Shown: positions 25,529 to 35,038, numbered from the stretch's first letter. The stretch: DNA of 64,000 nucleotides from Rhodovulum visakhapatnamense (GCF_004365965.1 NZ_SOEB01000002.1:124001-188000), one strand, 5' to 3'. The notes: a model not told the origin generated them from the letters alone. Translations and numbers: made by a program.

Positions 25529-26269
25529 ATGCAGGGATACCGGATCGCGCGGATGGCGATCCTGCTGGCGATGACGGGCGTCCTGGCCGGCTGTCAGGGC
25601 GGCGCGGGCGCGGGGCTTTTCGGCAGCAAGGGCGGCGCCGATGTAGCCGGGCCGCAGACTTTGCCGCGCGAGGCACGCGATGCGGGCGAGGATGTCGAGG
25701 CGCCCGAGGTGTTTCATGCCGAAGAGACCGGGCTCTGGGACGGACGTCCCTCGCTGGGCGGGATCTGGATCGCGCATCCCGACGTGACCGACCCCGAGCG
25801 CGTGATCATTCGCAATACCGCAACCGGCCAGTCGGTTGTCGGCGCGCTGTTTCGCCGCGAACGCGAGAGCCCGGGGCCGCGCATTCAGGTGTCATCGGAC
25901 GCGGCGGCGCAGATCGGGCTTCTGGCCGGGCAGCCGACCGAGCTTAGCGTCACGGCGCTGCGCCGGCCCCCCGACCCCGATCCGCAGACCGCCGCGACCG
26001 CGCGGGACGACGACGCCGAGGCCGCGCCGACGGCCCTGACCCGGCGCTTCGTGCAGGTCGCCACGGTCGACAGCGCGGACGGCGCCAAGGAGACCGCAGC
26101 GCGCCTGATCAGAGCCGGGCTTTCGGCCGAAATCCGCGCGCCGGACCCGGGCGGGCGGGCGCTCTGGCGTGTCGTCTCCGGCCCCGTTAAGACCGAGGAC
26201 GACCGGGCGGCGCTGATCGAGGCGGTGCGCGGGCTGGGCTTCAAGGATGCCTATGCCGTGACCCGCTGA
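25529..26269 (+). CDS. SPOR-domain lipoprotein (RlpA-like)
   Basis: 246 residues. The signal peptide ends in a lipobox LAGC at about residues 21-24. A middle region (about 75-145) reads WIAHPDVTDPERVIIRNT and SSDAAAQIGLLAGQPTELSV, resembling the double-psi barrel of RlpA. The C-terminal 75 residues (RRFVQVATVDSADGAKETA..., WRVVSGPV) form a SPOR peptidoglycan-binding domain. Likely outer-membrane-anchored and acting at the division septum; whether it has lytic transglycosylase activity cannot be told. It precedes dacC by 39 bases, the usual order in Rhodobacteraceae. Confidence 0.78.
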   Translation: MQGYRIARMAILLAMTGVLAGCQGGAGAGLFGSKGGADVAGPQTLPREARDAGEDVEAPEVFHAEETGLWDGRPSLGGIWIAHPDVTDPERVIIRNTATGQSVVGALFRRERESPGPRIQVSSDAAAQIGLLAGQPTELSVTALRRPPDPDPQTAATARDDDAEAAPTALTRRFVQVATVDSADGAKETAARLIRAGLSAEIRAPDPGGRALWRVVSGPVKTEDDRAALIEAVRGLGFKDAYAVTR

Positions 26270-26308
26270 CCTGTCCGCGCGACGCCGGACCCAATGCGAG
26301 AGGTGACC

Positions 26309-27472
26309 ATGCGACCGACCTTCCTGTCCGCCCTTGCCGGGGCCCTGGCGCTGATGGCGCTGTCCGTCCCCGCAGAGGCCAGCTTCGAGACCCGGGCGGG
26401 CGCGGCCTATGTGGTGGACCAGACCACCGGGACCGTCTTGTTGTCGAAGAATGCCGACCAGCCGGTGCCGCCCGCCTCGATGTCCAAGCTGATGACCCTG
26501 AACATGCTGTTCGAGGCGCTGCGCGACGGGCGGGTGACGCTCGAGACCCAGTTCTCGGTCTCGGCCAGGGCGATGTCGATGGGCGGCTCGACGATGTTCC
26601 TGAATGAACGCGACCGGCCGACCGTCGAGGATCTGATTCAGGGCATCATCGTGCAGTCGGGCAACGATGCCTGCGTGGTGGTGGCCGAGGGGCTGGCGGG
26701 CACCGAAGAGGCCTTTGCCCGGCTGATGACCGAGCGCGCCCAAGCGCTGGGCATGACCAATTCGACCTTCGCCAATGCCAGCGGCTGGCCGCACCCGAAT
26801 CAGCGGATGAGCATGCACGATCTGGGCATCCTCGCGACGCGTCTGATCGACGAGTTCCCCGAATATTACGGCTTCTTCGGCGAGCGCGAATACGACTATG
26901 ACGGCCGCGCCCCGCAGAACAGGTTCAACCGCAACCCGCTTCTGAAACTGGGGATCGGGGCCGACGGGCTGAAGACCGGCCATACCCAGGAGGCAGGCTA
27001 CGGCCTTGTCGGCTCGGCCCTGCAGAACGGGCGGCGGGTGACCTTCGTGATCTCGGGGCTCGAAAGCACCGAGCAGCGCGCCGAGGAGGGCGAGCGGATC
27101 ATCAACTGGGCCTTCCGTCAGTTCGTGCAGCGCGGCGTGCTGCGCCGGGGCGAACGTCTGGCCGAAACCGATGTCTGGATGGGCGAGATCGAGAAGGTCG
27201 GGCTGGTCGCGAAGGACGATCTCGATGTTCTCCTGCCGGCGGTGGTGCGCGACACGGTCGAGGCCGAGGTGCATTTCCACGATCCGGTGCTGGCGCCGAT
27301 CGAGGCCGGGCAGGAGCTGGGCGAGTTGGTGATCCAGCGCCCCGACATGGAACCGCTGCGGGTGCCGCTGGTGGCCGAACGCGAGGTGGCGCGGGGCGGG
27401 TTCGTGCCGCGGCTGCGGACCGCGACCGAGGTCTTCCTGCGCTGGGCCGAGAAGAAGGCCGCCGACCTCTGA
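26309..27472 (+). CDS. D-alanyl-D-alanine carboxypeptidase (penicillin-binding protein 5/6 type)
   Basis: 387 residues with a signal peptide cleaved after about residue 24 (AEAS). The three penicillin-binding motifs are in place: S57-x-x-K60 (PASMSKLMT), SGN at 117-119 and KTG at 222-224. A PBP5 C-terminal domain follows. The enzyme trims the terminal D-Ala from peptidoglycan stem peptides in the periplasm. ATG 26309 has GAGAGG five bases upstream; an ATG five codons earlier (26294) is weaker. It is followed one base later by tmk. Confidence 0.93.
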   Translation: MRPTFLSALAGALALMALSVPAEASFETRAGAAYVVDQTTGTVLLSKNADQPVPPASMSKLMTLNMLFEALRDGRVTLETQFSVSARAMSMGGSTMFLNERDRPTVEDLIQGIIVQSGNDACVVVAEGLAGTEEAFARLMTERAQALGMTNSTFANASGWPHPNQRMSMHDLGILATRLIDEFPEYYGFFGEREYDYDGRAPQNRFNRNPLLKLGIGADGLKTGHTQEAGYGLVGSALQNGRRVTFVISGLESTEQRAEEGERIINWAFRQFVQRGVLRRGERLAETDVWMGEIEKVGLVAKDDLDVLLPAVVRDTVEAEVHFHDPVLAPIEAGQELGELVIQRPDMEPLRVPLVAEREVARGGFVPRLRTATEVFLRWAEKKAADL

Positions 27473-27473
27473 C

Positions 27474-28100
27474 ATGGCCGGGCGCGCGCGGTTCATCACC
27501 TTCGAGGGCATCGACGGCTCGGGCAAGTCGACCCAGGCGCGCGCCCTGGCGGAACGGCTGCGCGCGGGCGGGCATGAGGTCGTGCTGACGCGCGAGCCGG
27601 GCGGCAGCCCCGGCGCCGAGGACATCCGGCGGCTGGTGCTGGAGGGCGACCCCGACCGCTGGTCGCCCGAGACCGAACTGCTGCTGTTCACCGCGGCGCG
27701 GCGGGACCATCTGGAGCGGACGATCGGCCCGGCGCTCGATCGCGGCGCGGTGGTGATCTGCGACCGCTTCGCCGATTCCACCCGGGTCTATCAGGGCATC
27801 ACCCGGGGCGATCTGCGGGCCACGGTCGACCGGCTGCACGATCTGATGATCGGCCGCGAGCCCGACCTGACGGTCATCCTCGACATGGCGCCCGCGACCG
27901 GGCTTGCGCGCGCCAGGGGGCGCAACGGCTCCGAGGAACGGTTCGAGGATTTCGGCGAGGCGCTGCAGGCCCGAAGCCGCCAGGGCTTCCTCGATCTCGC
28001 CGCCGAGTTTCCCGGCCGCTGCCGCGTGGTCGATGCCGACCGCGCGCCCGATGAGGTCGCCCGCGACATCGCGCGGCTGGCCGAGGCGGCGCTGGCATGA
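27474..28100 (+). CDS. tmk: Thymidylate kinase
   Basis: 208 residues. P-loop FEGIDGSGKST at about 10-20, the DR(Y/F)-type motif CDRFADSTRVYQG near 96-108, and a lid region ARGRNGSEERFED. It phosphorylates dTMP to dTDP. It starts one base after the dacC stop and overlaps holB by four bases, an arrangement common in alphaproteobacteria. Confidence 0.95.
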   Translation: MAGRARFITFEGIDGSGKSTQARALAERLRAGGHEVVLTREPGGSPGAEDIRRLVLEGDPDRWSPETELLLFTAARRDHLERTIGPALDRGAVVICDRFADSTRVYQGITRGDLRATVDRLHDLMIGREPDLTVILDMAPATGLARARGRNGSEERFEDFGEALQARSRQGFLDLAAEFPGRCRVVDADRAPDEVARDIARLAEAALA

Positions 28101-29224
28101 GCGAGGCCGAGCTTCCCGAACCCGACCGCGTCGAGGGCGCCCCGCATCCCCGCGACACCCTCTGCCTGATCGGGCAGGAGGCGGCCCAGGCCGCGTTTCT
28201 CGATGCCTTTTCCGGCGGGCGGATGCATCACGGCTGGCTTCTCAGCGGGCCGCGCGGGGTCGGCAAGGCGACGCTGGCCTGGTCGGTCGCGCGGTTTCTG
28301 CTGACCCGACCCGCGGTGGCGGGCGGCGCAGGGCTGTTCGGGGCCGAGGCCGCGCCCGACAGCCTTGCCGTGCCCGCCGATCACCCGGTCGCACGCCGGA
28401 TGGCGGCGCAATCCGAGCCGGGGCTGTTCGTTCTCAGGCGCGGGCCCAACGACAAGGGCAATGCGCTGTCGGCCGAGATCCGGGTCGACGATGTGCGGCG
28501 GCTGAAATCCTTCTTCGGGCTCTCGTCGGCCGAGGGCGGACGCCGGGTGGTGATCGTCGATTCCGCCGACGAGCTGAACGTGAGCGCGGCCAATGCGCTG
28601 CTGAAGCTGCTGGAGGAACCGCCCGCGAATGCCACGCTGCTGCTGGTCAGCCATTCTCCCGCGCGGCTTCTGCCGACCATCCGCTCGCGCTGTCGCGAAT
28701 TGAGGCTGGGGCCGCTCGGGCCCGCCGACATGGCCCGGGCGCTTGCGCAGGCGGGCCACGAGGCGGGCGACAGCGCGGCGCTGGCCCAGCTTTCGGGCGG
28801 ATCGGTGGGCGAGGCGATCCGGCTGGCCCGGCTGGACGGTCTGGCGCTTTACGCCGATCTGGTCGGGCTTCTGGCCGGGCATCCTCGGCTGGACCGGTCG
28901 CGACTTCTGAAACTGGCCGAAAGCACCGCCGGACGGGGGGCCGAGGCGCGGTTCGATCTGGTGCTGAGGCTGATCGAACTGGTGCTGGCCCGGCTGGCCC
29001 GGACCGGGGCGACCGGCGCGCCCCCGCCCGAGGCGGCGCCGGGCGAGGCCGCGCTGATGACCCGGCTTGCGCCCGATGCCACTGCCGCCCGCGCCTGGGC
29101 CGAGGCCGCGCAGGACCTGACCGCGCGGGCGCGCCAGGGCCGGGCGGTGAACCTTGACCCGGCTTCCCTCATCCTCGATACGGTTCTCAGACTGGACGAG
29201 ACCGCCGGCCGGCTGGCCGCCTGA
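28097..29224 (+). CDS. holB: DNA polymerase III delta' subunit
   Basis: 375 residues of the AAA+ clamp-loader class. It has the opening HHGWLLSGPRGVGKATLAW (a P-loop in which the last residues are KAT, as in many delta' proteins), the ANALLKLLEEPPANATLLLVSH segment with the sensor region, and SRCRELRL near 200. It is part of the clamp loader that opens the sliding clamp. It is coupled to tmk by an ATGA overlap. Confidence 0.93.
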   Translation: MSEAELPEPDRVEGAPHPRDTLCLIGQEAAQAAFLDAFSGGRMHHGWLLSGPRGVGKATLAWSVARFLLTRPAVAGGAGLFGAEAAPDSLAVPADHPVARRMAAQSEPGLFVLRRGPNDKGNALSAEIRVDDVRRLKSFFGLSSAEGGRRVVIVDSADELNVSAANALLKLLEEPPANATLLLVSHSPARLLPTIRSRCRELRLGPLGPADMARALAQAGHEAGDSAALAQLSGGSVGEAIRLARLDGLALYADLVGLLAGHPRLDRSRLLKLAESTAGRGAEARFDLVLRLIELVLARLARTGATGAPPPEAAPGEAALMTRLAPDATAARAWAEAAQDLTARARQGRAVNLDPASLILDTVLRLDETAGRLAA

Positions 29225-29230
29225 GGCGAG

Positions 29231-30043
29231 ATGAGCGACACCGAGACCCCCGAAATCACCGACAGCCACTGTCACCTCGACTTTCCCGACTTCGCGAACG
29301 AACTGGACCAGGTGCTGGCCCGGGCCGAGGCCGCGGGCGTGACGCGGATGGTGACGATCTGCACCCGGCTTCGTCAGGAACCGCAGGTGCGCGAGATCGC
29401 CGAGACCCATGCCTCCGTCTTCTACGCCGCCGGCACCCATCCGATGAGCGCGGCCGAAGAGCCGATGGCCACGGTCGACGAGTTGCTGGCGCTGGCGAGC
29501 CATCCGAAATTCGTGGGGATCGGCGAGACCGGGCTCGATTATCACTACACTGCCGACACGGCCCGGGTGCAGCAGGACAGCCTGCGCATCCATATCGCCG
29601 CCGCGCGCGAGACCGGGCTGCCGCTGATCATCCATTCGCGGGCTGCCGATGAGGACATGGCTCGGATCCTCGCCGAGGAATACCGCAACGGCGCCTTTGG
29701 CTGCGTGATGCATTGTTTCAGCTCGTCGCCCGAACTGGCACGCGCCGCGCTCGATCTGGGCTTCTACCTGTCGATGTCGGGCATCGCGACCTTCCCGAAA
29801 TCCAAGGAGATCCGCGAGATCTTCGCGGCGGCCCCGCTCGACCGGGTACTGGTCGAGACCGACGCCCCCTATCTCGCGCCGCCGCCCCATCGCGGCAAGC
29901 GCAACGAACCGGCCTACACGGCCCATACCGCGCGGGTCGGGGCCGAGGTCTTCGGGCTCGACTATGCCGACTTCGCGGCGCGGACCCAGGCCAATTTCGA
30001 CCGGCTCTTCGCCAAGGCCGCCAGCTGGCGGGCCGCCGCGTGA
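29231..30043 (+). CDS. TatD-family metal-dependent deoxyribonuclease
   Basis: 270 residues. Metal ligands of the family are visible: DSHCHLDF near residue 11, GIGETGLDYHY near 97, IHSRAADED near 136, MHCFSS near 160 and ETDAPYLAPPPHRGKRNEP near 213. Likely a 3'-5' exonuclease/DNA-repair hydrolase of the YcfH subgroup. It is followed by the metallo-beta-lactamase gene with a GTGA overlap. Confidence 0.92.
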   Translation: MSDTETPEITDSHCHLDFPDFANELDQVLARAEAAGVTRMVTICTRLRQEPQVREIAETHASVFYAAGTHPMSAAEEPMATVDELLALASHPKFVGIGETGLDYHYTADTARVQQDSLRIHIAAARETGLPLIIHSRAADEDMARILAEEYRNGAFGCVMHCFSSSPELARAALDLGFYLSMSGIATFPKSKEIREIFAAAPLDRVLVETDAPYLAPPPHRGKRNEPAYTAHTARVGAEVFGLDYADFAARTQANFDRLFAKAASWRAAA

Positions 30044-30840
30044 AAGCCGAACTGCGCTTCACCATCCTCGGCTGCGGGTCGTCCGGCGGCGTGCCGCGGA
30101 TCGGGGGGCATTGGGGCGCCTGCGATCCGGACAATCCGAAGAACCGCCGCCAGCGCTGTTCGATGCTGGTCGAGCGCATCGCGCCGGAGGGCACGACGCG
30201 GGTGCTGATCGACACCTCGCCCGATTTGCGCACGCAACTGCTGCAGGCCGGGGTGGGCGAGCTTGATGCCGTCGTCTACACCCATTCCCACGCCGATCAT
30301 GTCCATGGCATCGACGATCTGCGCCAGATCGTCTTCAACCTGCGCAAGCGGCTGCCGGTCTGGGCCGACGGGCCGACCCAGGACGCGCTGATCGCACGCT
30401 TCGGCTATGCCTTCATCCAGCCCGAGGGCTCGCCCTATCCGCCGATCCTCGATCTGCATCCGATCGACGGGCCGGTGACCGTTCTGGGGGCGGGCGGTCC
30501 GGTCACGCTGGTGCCGTTCCGCGCCCGGCACGGGTCCATCGACGCGCTCGGTTTCCGGATCCAGGGGCTGGCCTATCTGCCGGACGTGGCCGAGCTTTAC
30601 GAGGAAAGCTGGCCGATGCTCGAAGGGCTCGAGATCCTCGTGCTGGACGCGCTGCGCTATACGCCCCATCCGACCCATCTGAATGTCGAGGAGGCCCTGG
30701 CCTATATCGACCGCGCCCGGCCCCGCCGCGCGGTGCTGACCAACATGCATATCGACCTCGACTATACCCGGCTCGACGCCGAGACCCCCGAGACCGTCAC
30801 CCCCGCCTATGACGGGATGGTGCTGAGCCTCGCCGACTGA
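30040..30840 (+). CDS. MBL-fold metallohydrolase (PhnP/YcbX-like)
   Basis: 266 residues starting at GTG 30040, which overlaps the tatD stop (GTGA). It opens LRFTILGCGSSGGVPR and keeps the metallo-beta-lactamase motif THSHADHVHG with H82, H84, D86 and H87, plus a cysteine-bearing insert (GACDPDNPKNRRQRCS) typical of the PhnP-like phosphodiesterase subgroup. It may hydrolyse a cyclic phosphodiester; the cellular role in this operon is unknown. Its last base is shared with the first base of the next ATG. Confidence 0.85.
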   Translation: MKAELRFTILGCGSSGGVPRIGGHWGACDPDNPKNRRQRCSMLVERIAPEGTTRVLIDTSPDLRTQLLQAGVGELDAVVYTHSHADHVHGIDDLRQIVFNLRKRLPVWADGPTQDALIARFGYAFIQPEGSPYPPILDLHPIDGPVTVLGAGGPVTLVPFRARHGSIDALGFRIQGLAYLPDVAELYEESWPMLEGLEILVLDALRYTPHPTHLNVEEALAYIDRARPRRAVLTNMHIDLDYTRLDAETPETVTPAYDGMVLSLAD

Positions 30841-31769
30841 TGGAAGCGCTGATCGAGGTCATCCTTCCGGTCTTCCTGGTCCTCGGTTTCGGCTATGTCG
30901 CGGTCTGGCGCGGGCTTTTCTCGGATGCGGGCGTCGATGGGCTGATGAAGTTCACCCAGAACTTCGCCATCCCCTGCCTGCTGTTCCGCGCCGTCTCGAC
31001 GCTGGATCTGGGGCAGAATTTCGACTGGCGGCTGCTGGTCAGCTTCTATTCCGGCGCGCTGACCGGCTTTGCGGTGGGAACGTTCGGGGCACGGCTCCTG
31101 TTCGGCCGCACCTGGGAGGACAGCGTCGCCATCGGTTTCATCGGGCTCTTCTCGAACTCGCTGCTTCTGGGCGTGCCGATCACCGAACGGGCCTTCGGGG
31201 CCGATGCGCTGCAGGCGAACTATGCCATCATCGCAGTGCATTCGCCGATCTGCTACGGCGTCGGGCTGACCGCGATGGAGATCGTCCGCAACCGCGGCGC
31301 GGGGCTCGTGCGGACCTCGGGGGCGATCCTGCGCTCGATGTTCCGCAATGCGCTGGTGATCGGCATCGCGCTGGGGCTGGTGGTCAATCTGGGCGGGCTG
31401 AGCGTGCCGGTGGTCGTGCAGGACGCGCTGGACCTGATGGTCCGGGCCGCGCTTCCGGCGGCGTTGTTCGGGCTTGGCGGCGTGTTGTCGCGCTACCGTC
31501 CCGAGGGCGATCTGCGCACGGTGCTTTTCGCCTGCGGCCTGTCGCTGGTGCTGCATCCGGCCGTGGTCTGGGGCATGGGCACGGCGCTGGGGCTGTCGAC
31601 CGGACAGTTCCGCTCGGCCGTGCTGACCGCGGCAATGGCGCCGGGGGTCAACACCTACATCTTTGCCAACATGTACGGCGCGGCCCGGCGGGTCGCCGCC
31701 TCGGCGGTGCTGATCGGCACGCTGGGCTCGATCCTGACCGTCTGGGTCTGGCTGGCGCTGCTGCCCTGA
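30840..31769 (+). CDS. AEC-family (auxin efflux carrier-like) transporter
   Basis: 309 residues with ten predicted helices. It has the family-typical NFAIPCLLFRAVSTLD near residue 40, LFSNSLLLGVPI near 102 and MAPGVNTYIFANMYG near 267. The fold mediates export or exchange of small organic acids or amino acids; the substrate is unknown. The start overlaps the preceding stop by one base (TGATG), so it belongs to the same transcript as tmk-holB-tatD. Confidence 0.85.
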   Translation: MEALIEVILPVFLVLGFGYVAVWRGLFSDAGVDGLMKFTQNFAIPCLLFRAVSTLDLGQNFDWRLLVSFYSGALTGFAVGTFGARLLFGRTWEDSVAIGFIGLFSNSLLLGVPITERAFGADALQANYAIIAVHSPICYGVGLTAMEIVRNRGAGLVRTSGAILRSMFRNALVIGIALGLVVNLGGLSVPVVVQDALDLMVRAALPAALFGLGGVLSRYRPEGDLRTVLFACGLSLVLHPAVVWGMGTALGLSTGQFRSAVLTAAMAPGVNTYIFANMYGAARRVAASAVLIGTLGSILTVWVWLALLP

Positions 31770-31778
31770 CGGGCGGAG

Positions 31779-31796
31779 GGCCCGCGGTCGCGGGCC
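31779..31796. terminator. Hairpin between convergent AEC and ankyrin genes
   Basis: GGCCCGCG (31779-31786) and CGCGGGCC (31789-31796) form a perfect 8-bp inverted repeat 10 bases after the AEC stop and 11 bases beyond the ankyrin stop. No T tract. A bidirectional terminator is likely from position. Confidence 0.4.
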
Positions 31797-31807
31797 ATCG
31801 CACCGGG

Positions 31808-32830
31808 TCAGCAGCGGGACGGCCAGGACCGGACCATTTCGATCACGGCCTCCAGTTCGGTCCGGTAGAGATCGCCAACGGCGCCGAGGGCGAGGTGCCG
31901 GTCGAGCTGGCGTTCGAGATAGGGCAGCACCCCCTCGCCGCGGGCATCGAGCGCACGCGGATCGGCCCCGTGGGTCAGCAGGCTTTCCGCCATCGCGCGG
32001 CAGGCGCCGGCCATCTGCAAGGGCAACCGGCCGGGCGAGAACCAGGGCTCGGAGCTGTCCGCGAAGGGCCGGTTGGGGTCCGCACCAAGGCGCAGCAGCG
32101 CGTCCAGAACCTGCGGCGTGCCTTCCAGCAGCGCGCGGTGCAGCGGCGTCCAGCGATAGGTCCCGGCTTCCGCCTCGAGATCGGCGCCCGCCTCGACCAG
32201 AAGCCGGGCCAGCGTGGCGGTGGTCTCGGCCGGTTCCCATGGGCGGGGATAGACCCCGAGTTCATGCAGCGGCGTGACGCCCTTCGCGAACCCGGCATTC
32301 GGGTCGGCCCCGGCCGCGATCAGATAGCGCAGCACCGCGGGCGACCGGCGTTCCACCGCCAGGGCCCGGCCCAGCGCGGTCTCGGACCGGGCGCCATAGC
32401 GGGCATTCGGGTCGCTGCCCGCCAGCGCCTCTTCCAGCCGGGCAAGATCGCCCGTCGCGATGGCGTCGAACAGCGCCTGTCCGGGCTCGGGCAGCAATTC
32501 GAACCGCGCCTCGGGGGTGCGCATCGCGGCCAGCAGCACCGCGCTCTGGCGCCGCAACGCCTCGGACAGCGCCTCGGCGCGGCGGGTATCGCCGTTGCTT
32601 TCTGCCTCGGCATGAGCGGTCCTGAGCCGCGCGTTCCGTTCCCGGAAGGCCTGGCTTCCGGCAAGCCTCGACCGTTGAGCCGCGATCTCGCGGACGATTT
32701 CAGGTCGCAGCCAACCGTTGGCCACAGCCCTGGACCGCAACTCGTCCGCAATGGTCTCGAAACGGTCTATATCGGCGGTCCCGGCGGCCTCAGCGAGCCG
32801 ATCGAGGTACTCTTTAAGATCCAAACCCAT
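31808..32830 (-). CDS. Ankyrin-repeat protein
   Basis: 340 residues with no signal peptide. Residues about 150-310 contain four to five ankyrin-type units recognisable by LIAAGADPNAG, GVTPLHELG, LVEAGADLEAEAG, WTPLHRALLEG, LLRLGADPNRP and LLTHGADPRALD. The first 140 residues are helical and charged (possible coiled coil) and match no family I know. A protein-binding scaffold is the only supportable role. ATG 32830 is taken; a TTG 29 codons upstream (32917) would extend it without a ribosome site. Confidence 0.75.
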   Translation of the reverse strand: MGLDLKEYLDRLAEAAGTADIDRFETIADELRSRAVANGWLRPEIVREIAAQRSRLAGSQAFRERNARLRTAHAEAESNGDTRRAEALSEALRRQSAVLLAAMRTPEARFELLPEPGQALFDAIATGDLARLEEALAGSDPNARYGARSETALGRALAVERRSPAVLRYLIAAGADPNAGFAKGVTPLHELGVYPRPWEPAETTATLARLLVEAGADLEAEAGTYRWTPLHRALLEGTPQVLDALLRLGADPNRPFADSSEPWFSPGRLPLQMAGACRAMAESLLTHGADPRALDARGEGVLPYLERQLDRHLALGAVGDLYRTELEAVIEMVRSWPSRC

Positions 32831-32940
32831 ATCCACACACCAAAAAACAAAGGGAATTAGCCCCCAATGCTCGGGATAGTTGTGGAATGGGGCGATTTTG
32901 CTGAACAGGTGAGACAAATTTTAGGCAACTCGTCCCGAAT

Positions 32941-33840
32941 TCAGACCTGAGCAAGCAGTCCCTTCTGTGTCGCGAGATCCTTCATTCGCTTCTGCAGCTT
33001 CTCGAAGGCCCGCACCTCGATCTGCCGGATCCGTTCGCGGCTGACATTGTAGACCGCCGACAGATCCTCCAGCGTCACCGGCTGATCCTGCAGGCGGCGC
33101 TGCATCAGGATGTCCTTCTCGCGGTCGTTCAGCACGTCCATCGCTTCGGCCAGAAGCGCGCGGCGGCTTTCCAGTTCGTCCTTCTCGGCATAGGCCTCGG
33201 CCTGGTTGGCGTCTTCGTCCTCCAGCCATTCCTGCCATTCGGTGGTGGTGTCGCCGTCGCTGCCGCCCACCATGGCGTTCAGCGAGGCGTCGCCCCCCGA
33301 CAGCCGGCGGTTCATGGCGATGACCTCGTCCTCGGTCACGTTCAGGTCATGGGCGATGCGCTGCACGTTCTCGGGGCGCAGGTCGCCGTCTTCCAGGGCG
33401 CCGATCCGGGCCTTGGCCTTGCGGAGGTTGAAGAACAGTTTCTTCTGCGCCGAGGTGGTCCCCAGCTTCACCAGGCTCCAGGACCGCAGGATGTATTCCT
33501 GGATCGCGGCGCGGATCCACCACATCGCATAGGTCGCCAGCCGGAAGCCCTTTTCCGGATCGAAGCGCTTGACCGCCTGCATCAGCCCGACATTGGCCTC
33601 GGAAATCACCTCGGCCTGGGGCAGTCCGTAGCCGCGGTAGCCCATGGCGATCTTGGCCGCGAGCCGCAGATGCGAGGTCACCAGCCGGTGCGCGGCATCG
33701 GTGTCGTGATGGTCCACCCAGCTTTTGGCCAGCATGTATTCTTCTTCCGGCTCAAGCAGCGGAAACTTGCGGATCTCCTGCAGGTACCGGTTCAGCCCCT
33801 GTTCCGGAGACGGGGCGGGAAGGTTGGCATAGTTGCTCAT
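32941..33840 (-). CDS. rpoH: RNA polymerase heat-shock sigma factor (sigma-32)
   Basis: 299 residues. Region 2 carries LVTSHLRLAAKIAMGYRGYG, EANVGLMQAVKRFDPEKGFRLATYAMWWIRA; the RpoH box QKKLFFNLRKAK follows near residue 132; region 4 has LEDLSAVYNVSRERIRQIEVRAFEKLQ. It directs transcription of chaperone and protease genes. The sequence matches the classical RpoH (RpoHI-like) type of Rhodobacteraceae. A GAACC-N4-GGTTC repeat lies 47 bases upstream of its start. Confidence 0.95.
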   Translation of the reverse strand: MSNYANLPAPSPEQGLNRYLQEIRKFPLLEPEEEYMLAKSWVDHHDTDAAHRLVTSHLRLAAKIAMGYRGYGLPQAEVISEANVGLMQAVKRFDPEKGFRLATYAMWWIRAAIQEYILRSWSLVKLGTTSAQKKLFFNLRKAKARIGALEDGDLRPENVQRIAHDLNVTEDEVIAMNRRLSGGDASLNAMVGGSDGDTTTEWQEWLEDEDANQAEAYAEKDELESRRALLAEAMDVLNDREKDILMQRRLQDQPVTLEDLSAVYNVSRERIRQIEVRAFEKLQKRMKDLATQKGLLAQV

Positions 33841-33886
33841 GCGGGTCCCTTTTGCTCCTGCGTCACTTGTTAGGCAGGTAATGATC

Positions 33887-33900
33887 GAACCGGTCGGTTC
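33887..33900. promoter_or_regulatory. Inverted repeat upstream of rpoH
   Basis: GAACC (33887-33891) and GGTTC (33896-33900) flank four bases in the 157-base gap between the RluD-type gene and rpoH, 47 to 60 bases before the rpoH start. It could be an operator; no regulator is implied by context. Confidence 0.3.
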
Positions 33901-33997
33901 AAGCTCTGCCCGGTCCCTTCATCGCACGGACCATGTGCGGGTTTCCGTCGAATAACCGTGAATGCTGCAAACGCTCACGAAGGCGTGCTTGGTTGTG

Positions 33998-35038
33998 TCA
34001 ACCCCCGAGCATGCGGGCAAGTTCCTGCATGTCGGCGGGCAGCGGCGCGGCAAAGCGCAGGGTCTCGCCGGTCTCGGGATGCACGAAGCCAAGCGTCGCG
34101 GCATGCAGCGCCTGACGCGGAAAAGCGGCGGCCGCGGCGGCGGCGGCGGGCCCCAGCGCCTTTTCCGAAAGCCGCCGTCGCCCGCCATAGACCGGATCGC
34201 CGATCAGGGCATGGCCGACATGGGCCATATGCACGCGGATCTGGTGGGTGCGGCCGGTTTCCAGCCAGCAGGCGACCAGGGCCGCCGCGGGCGGCGTGCC
34301 GAAGGGCGCGACCACGCGGACCCGGGTCACCGCGTGCCGCCCGTCTGCCGCCAGCACCGCCTGACGCTGCCGGTCGGTGCGGTGCCGCCCGATCCGGGTC
34401 GCGATCCGCAGCACGCCGCCGGTCTCGAAGCTGGCCCCGGCCAGCCCGTTCAGCCGCGGGTCGGCGGCATCCGGGACGCCATGGACCAGCGCCTTATACT
34501 GGCGTTCGACCGTATGCGCGGCGAACTGGGCCGCCAGCCCCGCATGGGCCTTGTCGGTCTTTGCCGCCACCAGAAGCCCGCTCGTGTCCTTGTCGATCCG
34601 GTGCACGATGCCCGGCCGCCGCTCGCCGCCGATGCCCGCGAGGCTGTCGCCGCAATGGGCCAGAAGCGCGTTCACCAGCGTCCCCGACGGGCTGCCCGGC
34701 GCGGGATGGACCACCAGCCCCGCAGGCTTGTCGATCACGATCAGGGCGTCGTCCTCGTAGACCACGCTCAGCGGGATGTCTTCGGGCGCGGTGCGGATCT
34801 CGACGGGCTCGGCCAGCTCGATCTCGATTTCCTCGCCCTCGGCCACCTTCGCCCGGGCATCGGTCAGGGCCGCGCCGTTCCGCCATACCGCGCCCGCCGC
34901 AATCAGCTTGGCCAGGCGCGAGCGGGTCAGCCCGGCCTCCTCTGGCACATCGCGGGCAAGCGCCTTATCAAGGCGGCCGGGCGGGGCCGGTCCGATCAGG
35001 ACGGCAATGCGGCGAGGCGAGGAGAGCGGCGAGGACAT
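33998..35038 (-). CDS. RluA/RluD-family 23S rRNA pseudouridine synthase
   Basis: 346 residues. An S4-like RNA-binding N-terminus (PPGRLDKALARDVPEEAGLTRSRLAKLI) precedes the synthase domain with the catalytic motif HRIDKDTSGLLV (the Asp is nucleophile) and RTHQIRVHMAHVGHALIGDPVYG. Near residue 310 there is a run of eight alanines. The ATG at 35038 overlaps the divergent ATG of the next gene (shared CATG) and has no obvious Shine-Dalgarno; a shorter start cannot be excluded, but the S4 start is conserved in position. Confidence 0.88.
   Translation of the reverse strand: MSSPLSSPRRIAVLIGPAPPGRLDKALARDVPEEAGLTRSRLAKLIAAGAVWRNGAALTDARAKVAEGEEIEIELAEPVEIRTAPEDIPLSVVYEDDALIVIDKPAGLVVHPAPGSPSGTLVNALLAHCGDSLAGIGGERRPGIVHRIDKDTSGLLVAAKTDKAHAGLAAQFAAHTVERQYKALVHGVPDAADPRLNGLAGASFETGGVLRIATRIGRHRTDRQRQAVLAADGRHAVTRVRVVAPFGTPPAAALVACWLETGRTHQIRVHMAHVGHALIGDPVYGGRRRLSEKALGPAAAAAAAAFPRQALHAATLGFVHPETGETLRFAAPLPADMQELARMLGG

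Noticed and set aside
32831-32917. N-terminal extension of the ankyrin protein from TTG 32917
   Set aside because: No ribosome site before TTG and ATG 32830 begins a plausible helix; the extension is in a region of intergenic composition.
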